A stretch of DNA of 64,000 nucleotides from Flammeovirgaceae bacterium (GTDB lineage Bacteria > Bacteroidota > Bacteroidia > Cytophagales > Cyclobacteriaceae): NCBI GenBank assembly GCA_016709845.1, contig JADJMA010000060.1:186001-250000 (forward strand), given 5' to 3'. The notes under the pieces are model-generated. The model did no database searches. It was not told the origin of the DNA and saw only the letters and a list, made by a program, of their open reading frames with translations. Below are positions 1 through 8,416 of this stretch, piece by piece. Made by a program: the position numbers and the translations under genes. Within the stretch, counting starts at the first letter, position 1. The number at the start of each line of letters is the position of its first letter.

Positions 1-311
1 ACATCCTGCACGTTGATTTGCTTTCCTAATTCAATCAAGCCGTCATACTCCGCGCGGAAGTCTCTGAATTCGACAACATGTTTTTTAGGGCTTGTGTTGG
101 CCTTTTTGAAATGACCAACCAGCGGCTTGGGTGTATTTTTCTCTTTCCGTTCTGCAAAGGAAAGCTGCACAGCTCTGTATCCGTCTACCTCCGTATTTTT
201 TACGTGAGTGACAACACAAGGGCCGGCCTCGATGACTGTAACAGCGATATTCTGGCCATCTGGGCCAAATACGCTTGTCATTCCTACTTTACGTCCTAAT
301 ATTCCAGGCAT
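1..311 (-). CDS. rplC: 50S ribosomal protein L3, 5' part only (3' end beyond the window)
   Basis: The reverse strand from the ATG at 309-311 reads MPGILGRKVGMTSVFGPDGQ, followed by a segment containing VTVIEAGPCVV and DGYRAVQLSF. These are the N-terminal signatures of bacterial ribosomal protein L3, which binds 23S rRNA early in 50S assembly. About 103 codons lie in the window and the frame runs off base 1. In the family the gene heads or lies inside the S10/spc ribosomal operon. Here it is the first gene, with its own promoter-like box and a leader hairpin, and a divergently transcribed ABC transporter upstream instead of rpsJ. Confidence 0.97.
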   Translation of the reverse strand, partial: MPGILGRKVGMTSVFGPDGQNIAVTVIEAGPCVVTHVKNTEVDGYRAVQLSFAERKEKNTPKPLVGHFKKANTSPKKHVVEFRDFRAEYDGLIELGKQINVQD

Positions 312-337
312 GGTTGAAACCTATTTTGCTTGTTTTT

Positions 338-354
338 AACCCGTTTTGCGGGTT
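338..354 (-). promoter_or_regulatory. Hairpin in the rplC leader
   Basis: AACCCG (338-343) and CGGGTT (349-354) form a 6-bp stem around a 5-base loop. It lies about 27 bases upstream of the rplC start and inside the presumed transcript. It has no T-run on the rplC strand, so it is not an ordinary terminator. An autoregulatory r-protein leader element is one possibility, by inference only. Confidence 0.35.
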
Positions 355-374
355 TTGTACCGCAAAAAGGACTG

Positions 375-382
375 CAAAGATA
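375..382 (-). promoter_or_regulatory. Bacteroidota-type -7 promoter box for rplC
   Basis: On the minus strand the bases read TATCTTTG, matching the Bacteroidota sigma-A -7 consensus TAnnTTTG. The box sits 64 bases upstream of the rplC start codon. A CTTG lies about 18 bases further upstream at the -33 spacing, a weak match to TTTG. The leader hairpin at 338-354 would be inside the transcript. Confidence 0.55.
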
Positions 383-595
383 GGAACTAAACATTAGCTA
401 CCAAGTGCACCTTTCAAAAAAATAAATGAGACCAGTTCCTGAACCATAAGAACGAGGGGGATATTTATATTAAATGTCTCATTTTCAATTATATATATCT
501 AAACTTGAAAACTATTCAACCAACTAATATTTATTGTAAGCAAGAGCTGCTTTAACAAAACTCAAAAAAGGTTTTACTTTTCCGATCAATTCTGA

Positions 596-1623
596 ATGGC
601 TCGAATGAAACAGGTTTCTTATGGAAAGGGATGGATAATATTAATAACGCTGTTGGTTGGATTACTCGTTGCCAACATCTCTATTGGAAGTGTTCCAATT
701 CCGTTTTCAAAACTATTTTCCAGTCTTTTTGCTGATCACCCCCTGTTTTCAGATATTCTTTGGCACTTCAGGATACCCAAAGCGCTTACCTGCCTGCTTG
801 CCGGAAGTGCACTGGCTACTGCTGGATTGTTAATGCAAACCCTTTTTAGAAATCCAATGGCGGGACCTGATGTACTGGGGCTAACCTCGGGTGCCAGTTT
901 GCTGGTGGCTTTAGTTATTCTACTCGGGCAGTTTAGCACAATTTTCAAAGGAGTGCTTTTCATAACTCCTGGAGCATAGCACTGGCGGCCAGTTTGGGAG
1001 GCGGTTTAGTTTTTCTACTGATCATTTCTATTGCCAAATATGTTAAAGACAATGCCGCACTATTAATTATAGGATTGATGATAAGTGCGGCCACCTCATC
1101 ATTGGTAAGCGTTATGCAATACACCAGCAAGGCCGATGATCTGCAGGCATTCCTGATCTGGACGTTAGGCAGCATGGGTAATACCAACTGGACGGAAATA
1201 GGTGTGCTTGCCACAGTAGTTGCTCTCGGCTTAGGGATTAGTTACGGCTCCATAAAATCATTAAACTCCTGGCTATTGGGCGAGAACTATGCGCGTAGTC
1301 TTAATATAAATATGGGCCGATCGCGTTTATGGATTGTGGTTGCCACTGGATTACTCACCGGATCGGTAACGGCATTTTGCGGACCTATCGCTTTCGTGGG
1401 ACTTGCTGTACCACACCTAGTAAGGTTGATTATTCCGGTAACGAACCATAAAATATTAATGCCGGCTGTCATGATGGGCGGCTCTATCTTGCTGCTCTTT
1501 TGCGATTTAATAGCCCAACTCCCCGGCAGTACTCAAATCTTACCTCTCAATGCCATTACTTCTCTCATTGGAGCGCCCGTTGTAATCTGGATGGTTATTA
1601 AATCAAAAAGAATCAGTGTCTGA
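596..1623 (+). CDS. FecCD/BtuC-family ABC transporter permease, frame broken by a 1-nt shift
   Basis: Inner-membrane permease of the iron-siderophore/vitamin B12 importer family. The N-terminal part (596-979) carries the family signature LFRNPMAGPDVLGLTSGA. The C-terminal part, in another frame, carries GPIAFVGLAVPHLVRLI, also diagnostic. The frames join if one T is added to the T run at 957-960, giving KGVLFHNSWSIALAASLGGG and a protein of about 342 residues, the normal length for the family, with roughly ten membrane segments. The 3' end overlaps the ATPase gene by 8 bases. Substrate is not settled. Cobalamin is plausible because btuB and btuF lie elsewhere in the window without their own CD genes, but siderophore or haem transport cannot be excluded. 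Confidence 0.85.
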
Positions 1624-2596
1624 ATCTACCCCCATAATGCTACAGACCAAGAACCTCGCTACAGGATACAAACTGGATGGCAAGGATTTTCCGCTCTTTG
1701 ATAACCTGAACCTAAACCTGTATAAAGGAGAACTGGTTTGCTTTATGGGATCTAATGGTATTGGTAAAACAACATTAATTAGAACATTAGTTGGACTTCA
1801 AAAACCCTTACGGGGATTTATTGAGATTCCCTCCCAAGATTCCGTGGCATTGGTTCTTACCGATAAAATTACATCTTCCATAATGACCGTCTATGACCTG
1901 GTGTCGTATGGCCGGTATCCTTATTTGAATTGGAATATTCAATTGTCGGCTAATGATCATAGGCTAATTGAAGAATCTATTAAGCGAGTGCATTTAGAAC
2001 CGTTGGCTCAAAAGAGAATCTCTGAACTAAGCGATGGCCAGTTACAAATGGCTATGCTTGCCAAAGCCCTTGCTCAGGATACTGCCATTCTTTTTCTGGA
2101 TGAACCTACGGCCCATCTTGACCTTAATAATAGAGTAGAAATAATGAATTTACTGCGCACATTATGTCGCACGGAGGGAAAAACAGTTTTGGTAGCCACG
2201 CACGAACTGGATCTTGCCTTACAAACAGCAGACCGAATTTGGTTAGCAACAACAGAACGAAAAATTCTAGAGGGGATACCAGAAGACCTGGTATTAGACG
2301 GCACCTTTGATGAAGTGTTTCGGTTTAAAGGATTTGATTTAAAATCCGGAAAGGTAAGTCAGGAGCCATACCGAAAGAAGGCTCTGCAACTGGAAGGCCA
2401 GGGACATGAGTATCTCTGGACAAAAAATGCGTTGGAACGGACGGGCTACGAAATCAAAGCCTCGTCCGTAATAAAAATTAAAGTAATTCAAAAAGACAAT
2501 GCTATCACCTGGAACTTAAGTAATCCAAATACAGCGATTGACTTCACTAATCTTTCGAGGCTGCTCGACTCACTTGCTAAGGAAGAGCGAACTTAG
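1616..2596 (+). CDS. ABC transporter ATP-binding protein (FecE/BtuD type) with C-terminal extension
   Basis: ATPase partner of the preceding permease, starting at a GTG that overlaps its end (translational coupling). Walker A GSNGIGKTT is at residues 45-53, the signature LSDGQ at 138-142, Walker B ILFLDEPT around 158-165 and the switch histidine at 196. A core of this family is about 255 residues. This protein has 326, so the last 70 or so residues form an extension containing no motif I recognise. No substrate-binding protein follows, so the importer needs a binding protein from elsewhere; the btuF-like gene near 32 kb is a candidate. Confidence 0.9.
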   Translation: MSESTPIMLQTKNLATGYKLDGKDFPLFDNLNLNLYKGELVCFMGSNGIGKTTLIRTLVGLQKPLRGFIEIPSQDSVALVLTDKITSSIMTVYDLVSYGRYPYLNWNIQLSANDHRLIEESIKRVHLEPLAQKRISELSDGQLQMAMLAKALAQDTAILFLDEPTAHLDLNNRVEIMNLLRTLCRTEGKTVLVATHELDLALQTADRIWLATTERKILEGIPEDLVLDGTFDEVFRFKGFDLKSGKVSQEPYRKKALQLEGQGHEYLWTKNALERTGYEIKASSVIKIKVIQKDNAITWNLSNPNTAIDFTNLSRLLDSLAKEERT

Positions 2597-2625
2597 TTCA
2601 AAAATTACTTTTCCTATTCCAACTT

Positions 2626-3693
2626 TTAAGTCCGCTCCACACCCAAGCCGGGTTTATCAGAGCAATACATAATACCCTCCTTTAATATAAATCCACCCTT
2701 CACTACATCTTTGGATAAATCCAAACTTCCGTCCAGGTCGATATACTTCGTATTCTCACAGGCAAAAGCGGCATGCAAGGCAGCTGTGATACTTACAATA
2801 CTTTCATCATTGCATCCCCAGAATAAATCTACCCCGGCTAAAGATCCAATGTCAGCTATTTTCAGTGCCTGACTTACGCCCCCACACTTCATCAACTTTA
2901 TATTAAAGATTCCGGTTGCTACAGGAGGCATCACCAATTGATAAGCACTCATCGGTGTAAGCAGCGCTTCATCGGCAGCCAATACCTTTCTGATGTCGGC
3001 TGGTAATTTTTTAGTTTCCTCTATGGCTTTGGCAGGAAGCGGTTGTTCTATCAATTCAACATCGAGTGATTTTGTGCGATTATAAAACTCGATAGTTTGC
3101 GCTGATGTGTATCCTTGATTCGCATCAATGCGGATCGTAAATTTTTTCCCGAATTTTTCACGCAACTTCACTATTCGTTCAATGTCCTCTTCCAGGTCCT
3201 TTCCCAACTTCACCTTAAGTACGCTAAAGCCGCGCTCCTCATATTCCTGGGCTTCTTTTACAGTCTCGTCAACATTCTTTATACCAATGGTAATTGAGGT
3301 CGGCAGTGACTTTATTTTCTGACCTAAATATTTCACTAACGGTACACCCAGAAATTTGGTGTAGGCATCGTACAAAGCAATATCAAGCGCTGCCCGTGCA
3401 GCCGGATTTTTTGGAAGCTTTTTCCAAATCTCAAACGTCAATTGATTAAGCTCGCGGATATCGCGACCGATCAAGAACTGAATGTTGTTTTCTTCAAGTG
3501 CTTTCTCACACTGTTCAAAACTTTCGTTTGTTACATATTCGCTGGGGCTGGCCGCACCTATTCCGGTAACCCCATTATCTAAGGTAATCTCAACAAAGGC
3601 ATTTAACACTTCATCTATTGTTTTAAACGCAATGGTATAAGGCTTTGTATTAACAAGATCGGCAGTCCAGACTTTGATGTTTTTTATTTTCAT
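2626..3693 (-). CDS. Dipeptide epimerase (L-Ala-D/L-Glu epimerase type, enolase superfamily)
   Basis: Enolase-superfamily enzyme of the muconate-lactonizing subgroup, 355 residues, expected to epimerise the second residue of dipeptides such as those from murein turnover. The catalytic KxK is at K160/K162 (SVLKVKLG). The metal ligands are D190 (RIDANQGY), E216 (ELIEQPL) and D241 (LAADEA), with the opposite-face lysine in NIKLMK (266-269). All key residues are present. The start ATG overlaps the stop of the toxin gene upstream by 4 bases (ATGA). It is the last gene of an operon with DUF1611, a pairing common in Bacteroidota. Exact dipeptide specificity cannot be read from sequence. Confidence 0.9.
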   Translation of the reverse strand: MKIKNIKVWTADLVNTKPYTIAFKTIDEVLNAFVEITLDNGVTGIGAASPSEYVTNESFEQCEKALEENNIQFLIGRDIRELNQLTFEIWKKLPKNPAARAALDIALYDAYTKFLGVPLVKYLGQKIKSLPTSITIGIKNVDETVKEAQEYEERGFSVLKVKLGKDLEEDIERIVKLREKFGKKFTIRIDANQGYTSAQTIEFYNRTKSLDVELIEQPLPAKAIEETKKLPADIRKVLAADEALLTPMSAYQLVMPPVATGIFNIKLMKCGGVSQALKIADIGSLAGVDLFWGCNDESIVSITAALHAAFACENTKYIDLDGSLDLSKDVVKGGFILKEGIMYCSDKPGLGVERT

Positions 3694-3995
3694 TTTATTC
3701 GTTTTTTAATGAGCTTAGGGTTTCGGGAATGATGATAAACTGCGTAAACTTTAATGATGGTTCCATAAACACCAAATATAATTTTGTAAGGAAATCGTTG
3801 AAGGAAAATACTTCTTGATTTTTTGTAACCCGGTGAGTATCCCAAAGGATTGCGTGTCAATCGGTGTAAAGCTACCTCAAAACTCAGGATAAATTCTTGT
3901 TCAAGGCCTTTTCTCTGCAAATAATACCAGTCTGCTATATCAATCAAATCGACCAAAGCCTGAGAAGTAATTTCAATCGTGTAATTATTGGTCAC
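3690..3995 (-). CDS. ParE/RelE-family toxin
   Basis: 101-residue basic protein with the plasmid-stabilisation/ParE fold pattern: an N-terminal helix with ALVDLIDIADWYYLQRKGLE, then LTRNPLGYSPGYKKSRSIFLQRFPY in part and a final strand KVYAVYHHSRNPK. Family members poison gyrase or cleave translated mRNA; which applies here cannot be told. It overlaps the antitoxin gene by 11 bases upstream and the epimerase start by 4 bases downstream, so all are probably on one transcript. The length is normal and the reading frame intact. Confidence 0.85.
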   Translation of the reverse strand: MTNNYTIEITSQALVDLIDIADWYYLQRKGLEQEFILSFEVALHRLTRNPLGYSPGYKKSRSIFLQRFPYKIIFGVYGTIIKVYAVYHHSRNPKLIKKRIK

Positions 3996-4209
3996 TATCT
4001 ATTTTTAGTCGTGCCTTCACCTCTTCCCAAGTATAGGTTTTACCTTTTCCTGATTCATGGAGAGCAATTCTTCGGTCAAGTTCCTTTTTCTGTTCATCGG
4101 TAAGAAAGTCTGCATCACTGCTATCTTCAGCAATGCTATCCCAAATGGCTTCTACCATAAGAATACGCTCCTCAACGCTAAGTAGTTTAATTTCTTTTAT
4201 GTCAACCAT
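3985..4209 (-). CDS. Antitoxin of the addiction-module component family (TIGR02574/PF09720 type)
   Basis: 74-residue acidic protein with the family pattern: LLSVEERILMVEAIWDSIAE near the N terminus, then LTDEQKKELDRRIALHESGK, and a C-terminal TYTWEEVKARL. Such proteins bind and neutralise the ParE/RelE toxin encoded immediately downstream (11-base overlap). Both genes lie in the same orientation between DUF1611 and the dipeptide epimerase. The gap to the DUF1611 stop is only 33 bases, so the pair appears to be co-transcribed with the metabolic genes. Confidence 0.87.
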   Translation of the reverse strand: MVDIKEIKLLSVEERILMVEAIWDSIAEDSSDADFLTDEQKKELDRRIALHESGKGKTYTWEEVKARLKIDSDQ

Positions 4210-4242
4210 ATAATAAAATTAATACTTTTTTATACAGCCTCA

Positions 4243-5319
4243 TTACACTTGCGCTATCGACTTATCAATCATATCCTTAAAAATAGCTACTAACCGATCT
4301 ACGCCATCTTCTAAGGGAAGTATCACCGGTATTCCCAATTCCTTTTCTTTTTGTGTTGCATACGCGCGGGCATCTTGATCAGTCATTTTCGCGGTGTTAA
4401 CCGTAAGCGCCACGGTTGGCGCTCCATACGTTTTTATGAGTGCAATCTCATCTTTAATCTCAGGCATGTAGGCGGGGTAATATTCCATGTCCTTATACTG
4501 TTTGCGCGTGGGGTCGTGTTGCAAAACAACCGCATTAGCGTCAGCAGAAATAATCCACTCTGCCCCAGCTGGACCGCTGGGATTCCGTAGTGATGATTGA
4601 CCTTCAATAAAAATAATATCCGGTTTCGCCTCCTCCCAACACTGCACAACGGCATGTTCCATTTCGCCTGAGATAAAATCATTTAACGTGCTATCAAAGA
4701 CAAAACCATACTTCGCGCCTTGCATCCATCCGGTTTGTCCGGTGTATATCATTTCTGCTCTGAAACCCGCTTTGCGCATAGCTGTGGTAAGAAATCGAGT
4801 AGTGGTTCGTTTGCCCAAAGCACAGTCGGTACCCAGCACGGCAATTTTAGGACAATGCACATTTTTTATTTTGCCCGACCAAAAATGCAGGTCCTTGAAT
4901 TTTTTCGGCTTCCTAACATCAATGATCTCTAATCCGCGGGAACGCGCAAAATCCGCCAGCTCCGGAATATCAGAAATATATTCGTGTAAGCCGTTGACTA
5001 AGCTATAGCCATGGATAAGCCCGTCTTTTAAAGTAGCTCTTAACGTATCGGGGATAACCCCGCCTTTTGTTGCCACGCCAATGATACAATACTGTGCTGT
5101 CTGTTTTGATGTTTTGGCAAACTCTTCTACACTGGCATATACGGGGATATTTCTTTTCTTTCCATCCAACACCTCTCCGGCATCCTGGCCAGCACTCTTT
5201 TCGTCAATAACACCAACAATATTGTAGCGGTCGGTGCCGCGAATTAAGCCGTGAGCCGTTTTGCCACTATTGCTGTCCAGATAGCCAGCCGTAATTATAA
5301 TTGCGTTACTTTTTTCCAT
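4243..5319 (-). CDS. DUF1611 family P-loop protein
   Basis: 358-residue protein with an N-terminal Rossmann-like domain (ITAGYLDSNSGKTAHGLIRG) and a C-terminal P-loop domain whose nucleotide site reads GTDCALGKRTT (residues 163-173). This is the conserved arrangement of the DUF1611 family. In many Bacteroidota this gene is the direct neighbour of a dipeptide epimerase, which suggests a role in handling cell-wall-derived or other acidic dipeptides, but the reaction is unknown to me. First gene of the four-gene minus-strand operon. A weak promoter match, TATTTTTC, lies at 5337-5344 on the minus strand. Confidence 0.88.
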   Translation of the reverse strand: MEKSNAIIITAGYLDSNSGKTAHGLIRGTDRYNIVGVIDEKSAGQDAGEVLDGKKRNIPVYASVEEFAKTSKQTAQYCIIGVATKGGVIPDTLRATLKDGLIHGYSLVNGLHEYISDIPELADFARSRGLEIIDVRKPKKFKDLHFWSGKIKNVHCPKIAVLGTDCALGKRTTTRFLTTAMRKAGFRAEMIYTGQTGWMQGAKYGFVFDSTLNDFISGEMEHAVVQCWEEAKPDIIFIEGQSSLRNPSGPAGAEWIISADANAVVLQHDPTRKQYKDMEYYPAYMPEIKDEIALIKTYGAPTVALTVNTAKMTDQDARAYATQKEKELGIPVILPLEDGVDRLVAIFKDMIDKSIAQV

Positions 5320-5508
5320 AGGTTAGTTTAGTGGGCGAAAAATACGGGGATTAATTGCGATTCTCAAACTGTGGATTGAAATCTACTTTCTCTAAGTGGT
5401 CTAATTTTGAATAACCTAAGTATTGGACCCGAGTGCAAATTTTTTAAGGATAGACTTTAGACTAATTTTGGGTTGGTTATTGCTACAGGTAGCTGAAATT
5501 ATAATATC

Positions 5509-5927
5509 ATGAAATATCTACTTACATCCCTCTTAAGCCTATCAGTAAGTGTGTGTTTTAGTCAGGTCTACTTGGCACTTGGCAACTTACGGACGAAAAA
5601 CCTGTTTTCAAAGTGAAATGAAAGAGAGCGACACCGAGCTTGAGCTTAAAAGATGCCATGGGCGCCTCCCGACAGTCGGTGGTGCGGATGATTACGTTTA
5701 GCAAAAAGGGAACAGCCGAAGAAGGAATCTACTCACAAGGCAAGAAAAAAGGGGCTGATACCAACAAATTCAATTACAACGTTGTAGACAATGAGCTTCA
5801 GTTTCTTGATAAGAAATCAGGCATGGCAACCCAACGCTTTATTATTGACGAAATCACTCACACCACCTTGCGCATTCACAACGCACTAAAGGACTGTGAA
5901 GTAAAAACGTATACCCGCATTGAGTAA
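5509..5927 (+). pseudogene. Lipocalin-like secreted protein, frame broken
   Basis: An ATG at 5509 opens a signal peptide (MKYLLTSLLSLSVSVCFSQ). In the next frame LLGTWQLTDEKPVFKVK follows, and after an in-frame TGA at 5619 the third part continues to the stop at 5925. It includes MITFSKKGTAEEGIY and RFIIDEITHTTLRIHN. Adding a base near 5565, adding an A near 5616 and removing an A near 5652 gives one protein of about 138 residues with the GTWxL start typical of lipocalin-like Bacteroidota proteins. Three shifts in 420 bases could be sequencing error or real decay. The function is unknown; the family usually binds small hydrophobic ligands. Confidence 0.6.
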
Positions 5928-6735
5928 TGGTAGAGACAGTCCAAACCAAGCGCGATATTCGAAAACTCAAACAGGATGTGTATTGATACCCACCGAAAAA
6001 AGAATCACGGCTTGTGTTTCTTCGCAGGTAGGTTGCAGTCTGGCTTGCAAATTTTGCGCTACCGCGCGATTGAAAAGACAACGCAATCTTAGCCCTGATG
6101 AAATCTATGATCAGGTGGCGGCTATTAAAGAGCAAGCCGAATTATTCTTTGGCCGGCCTTTAACCAATATTGTGTTTATGGGCATGGGCGAGCCATTGCT
6201 TAACTATGCCAACGTAACCGAAGCCATTGAAAAAATTACTTCACAAAAAGGTTTGAACATGGCGCGTAAGCGGATAACCGTTTCAACCGTTGGCGTGGCA
6301 AAAATGATTCGCAAAATGGCAGACGATCAGGTTAAATTCAATCTGGCCGTTTCATTGCACTCAGCTATTAATAAAACACGATCGTCTATCATACCTATTA
6401 ATGATACTAATTCATTAGAAGAATTAGGCGAAGCGCTTGTTTACTGGTATCAAAAAACAAAAAACAAAGTCACGTATGAATACGTTGTATGGAAGGGCAT
6501 TAACGATACCGAAGAGGACGCCCGGGCGTTGCTCAAATTTTGCAAGCTGGTTCCTTCTAAGGTAAATCTTATTGAATACAACCCTATTGATGATGGTGAA
6601 TTTCAACAAGCCTCTGACGATGTTTTGAATATGTATATGGACTTGCTGGAGAAAAACGGAATCACCACCCGCATTCGTAAAAGTCGGGGAAAAGATATTG
6701 ATGCGGCCTGTGGACAATTGGCTAATAAATCATAA
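5920..6735 (+). CDS. rlmN: 23S rRNA (adenine-2503-C2)-methyltransferase RlmN, N-terminal domain missing
   Basis: Radical SAM enzyme that methylates A2503 of 23S rRNA (and A37 of some tRNAs). The cluster motif CSLACKFC is present (C39, C43, C46), as are the two catalytic cysteines, C32 in TACVSSQ and C264 in DIDAACGQLA. FMGMGEPLLNY and VWKGINDTEEDARALL also match RlmN. Normal length is about 345; here homology starts only at VLIPTEKR, so the N-terminal accessory domain of about 75-90 residues that contacts RNA is absent. The start is a TTG overlapping the end of the broken lipocalin gene. The gene may be truncated by a deletion or misassembly, or a second full copy may exist elsewhere. Confidence 0.85.
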   Translation: MSNGRDSPNQARYSKTQTGCVLIPTEKRITACVSSQVGCSLACKFCATARLKRQRNLSPDEIYDQVAAIKEQAELFFGRPLTNIVFMGMGEPLLNYANVTEAIEKITSQKGLNMARKRITVSTVGVAKMIRKMADDQVKFNLAVSLHSAINKTRSSIIPINDTNSLEELGEALVYWYQKTKNKVTYEYVVWKGINDTEEDARALLKFCKLVPSKVNLIEYNPIDDGEFQQASDDVLNMYMDLLEKNGITTRIRKSRGKDIDAACGQLANKS

Positions 6736-6777
6736 AACTATTTCTAAACCTAAGTCATCTTCTCATAATTAACCTTA

Positions 6778-7482
6778 ATGAGCAAAACCCAAATGAAGTT
6801 GATCTTTCTTTTTGCCTGCCTTTCACTTATAAATTTAAGTGTGTCTATGGGCCAGGTCAACACCGTAGATGGCGTGGTTTTAGATTCAGCTTCGTTACAA
6901 CCCCTTTCGTATGTAGCCATTCAAGTTAAAGGAAAGAATATAGGCCAATCTACCAGCGAAGCCGGACGATTTTCCATTGAATGTTTATTGGGCGATACCC
7001 TTGTGTTTACGCGCCTGGGCCACAAAGCGCAATTATTCGTACCGAAAAAAATAGATCAAAATCTTAGTATCATTTTAGCGGAAGACAGCCGGATGTTAAA
7101 TGATGTAGCGGTGTATGGCGATCTAAAAATTGCTGGCGTAGATGATCAGCAATATAAGGCCAATACCCAGGTTAAGCTAAAAAATCAACCGCTCGCGCCC
7201 GCGGCCAATGAGGTGGCCACCTTTGGGCCCGGCATAACCATTGGGTTTGGCGGAAAAGATAAAACAAAGGTAAAGCGCGATGAAAATTCCAAGACAGAAG
7301 TTTATCGCAAAACGATTAGCTCGGATGACACGAAGAAACAACTTATTGATCTGTACCAGATCTCGGAAGAAACCTACTATAAAAAATTAGAACGATTTAA
7401 TAACGAGAATCCGGATGCTAAGTATCTTACCGACCCCAAAGAGATCATCACGTTGATGATACAATTCTTTGCGCTGAAATAA
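6778..7482 (+). CDS. Exported protein with carboxypeptidase-D-like regulatory domain
   Basis: 234 residues. A signal peptide ends around SVSMGQ (residue 26). It is followed by a CarboxypepD_reg-like beta-sandwich: VDGVVLDSASLQPLSYVAIQ, GQSTSEAGRFSI, then TLVFTRLGHKAQ (residues about 30-110). The C-terminal half is charged, with no domain I recognise, and contains two amphipathic helices. Met6 is an alternative start with a better signal-peptide n-region. Such proteins are typically periplasmic or outer-membrane associated in Bacteroidota. No specific function can be assigned. Confidence 0.75.
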   Translation: MSKTQMKLIFLFACLSLINLSVSMGQVNTVDGVVLDSASLQPLSYVAIQVKGKNIGQSTSEAGRFSIECLLGDTLVFTRLGHKAQLFVPKKIDQNLSIILAEDSRMLNDVAVYGDLKIAGVDDQQYKANTQVKLKNQPLAPAANEVATFGPGITIGFGGKDKTKVKRDENSKTEVYRKTISSDDTKKQLIDLYQISEETYYKKLERFNNENPDAKYLTDPKEIITLMIQFFALK

Positions 7483-7511
7483 ATTATACTTTATCGAAGC
7501 CTGAGTTTGCT

Positions 7512-7519
7512 TACTTTTG
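7512..7519 (+). promoter_or_regulatory. -7 promoter box before the VIT-family gene
   Basis: TACTTTTG matches the Bacteroidota TAnnTTTG consensus and sits 20 bases before the ATG at 7539. No strong -33 TTTG is seen at the ideal distance. Confidence 0.45.
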
Positions 7520-7538
7520 AGACTGAATTCAACGCGAC

Positions 7539-8216
7539 ATGGAAGAACATTTTCAAAGCTCAGAAAAAGTTAGAGATTTTGTTATCGGCATGAGCGATGG
7601 CCTTACTGTGCCTTTCGCCTTAGCGGCCGGATTAAGTGGCGCGGTTGATTCTACCGCAATTGTCATCACAGCCGGGTTAGCCGAGATCGCGGCTGGTTCC
7701 ATTGCCATGGGATTAGGCGGCTACCTGGCAGGGCGTACAGAAATTGAACACTACGACTCGGAAGAAAAACGCGAATACGATGAAGTGGTAAACAAACACG
7801 AAATTGAAATTCAGGAGACCAAAGAAATATTTGCAGAATATGGAGTAAGCGAAGAGCTGCAAGAGCGTGTGGCGCGGGAGATGGCCATGAATCCAAAAAA
7901 GTGGGTGGACTTTATGATGCGATTTGAATTGGGGTTAGAGCGGCCTCATAAACATCGGGCTTTTCAAAGTGCATCGATCATTGGTTTATCGTATGTGATT
8001 GGAGGACTGATTCCGCTAAGTGCCTATTTTTTTACTGAATCCTCACAAGAAGGATTGATCTATTCTTCCATTATAACCTTGATCTGTTTGATTGTTTTTG
8101 GCTTGGTGAAAAGCAAACTTACCGGCCAGCCTTTATTTAAAGGAGCGTTGCACGTAACCGTGGTTGGCGCTGCTGCAGCAGCCGCAGCTTTTGCTATTGC
8201 TAAGTTGATTACGTGA
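7539..8216 (+). CDS. VIT1/CCC1-family Fe/Mn transporter
   Basis: 225-residue membrane protein with the CCC1/VIT1 layout. Two N-terminal membrane helices carry DFVIGMSDGLTVPFALAAGL and GSIAMGLGGYLAGRTE. A cytosolic helical segment with many acidic residues follows (about 70-140), which in the family binds metal. Three C-terminal helices end in an Ala-rich segment. The family moves ferrous iron or manganese out of the cytosol. It is monocistronic, and its stop lies 30 bases before a palindromic repeat cluster shared with the convergent gene. Confidence 0.88.
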   Translation: MEEHFQSSEKVRDFVIGMSDGLTVPFALAAGLSGAVDSTAIVITAGLAEIAAGSIAMGLGGYLAGRTEIEHYDSEEKREYDEVVNKHEIEIQETKEIFAEYGVSEELQERVAREMAMNPKKWVDFMMRFELGLERPHKHRAFQSASIIGLSYVIGGLIPLSAYFFTESSQEGLIYSSIITLICLIVFGLVKSKLTGQPLFKGALHVTVVGAAAAAAAFAIAKLIT

Positions 8217-8246
8217 TCTCATAATAACTTTTTTCTCCCTCGTCCA

Positions 8247-8414
8247 GGCGCGCGTTTGTAACGCGTGCTGATGAAAAATTATATCCTAGACAAATGTTAT
8301 AGAAAGCACGCGTTACAAACGGCGCTATTAGTGATGAAGATATTTTGGTAGAGGGCTATTGTAAATCCGATGAAAAAATATTAACCAAATAGAGCACGCG
8401 TTGCAAATCGTGCT
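8247..8414. repeat. Cluster of three REP-like palindromic repeats
   Basis: Three related elements: 8247-8269 (ends TTTGTAACGCGTGCT), 8305-8326 (AGCACGCGTTACAAACGGCG, the inverse orientation) and 8393-8414 (AGCACGCGTTGCAAATCGTG). The first two form a long inverted repeat around a 35-base loop. The third is itself an imperfect palindrome (AGCACG...CGTGCT). They fill the intergenic space between convergent genes, where they could end transcription from both sides. The pattern recalls REP elements mobilised by TnpA-REP transposases, but no such gene is in the window. Confidence 0.6.
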
Positions 8415-8416
8415 AT

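Noticed and set aside
8247..8414. A CRISPR array
   Set aside because: Only three copies with unequal spacing and mixed orientation, no cas genes in the window.
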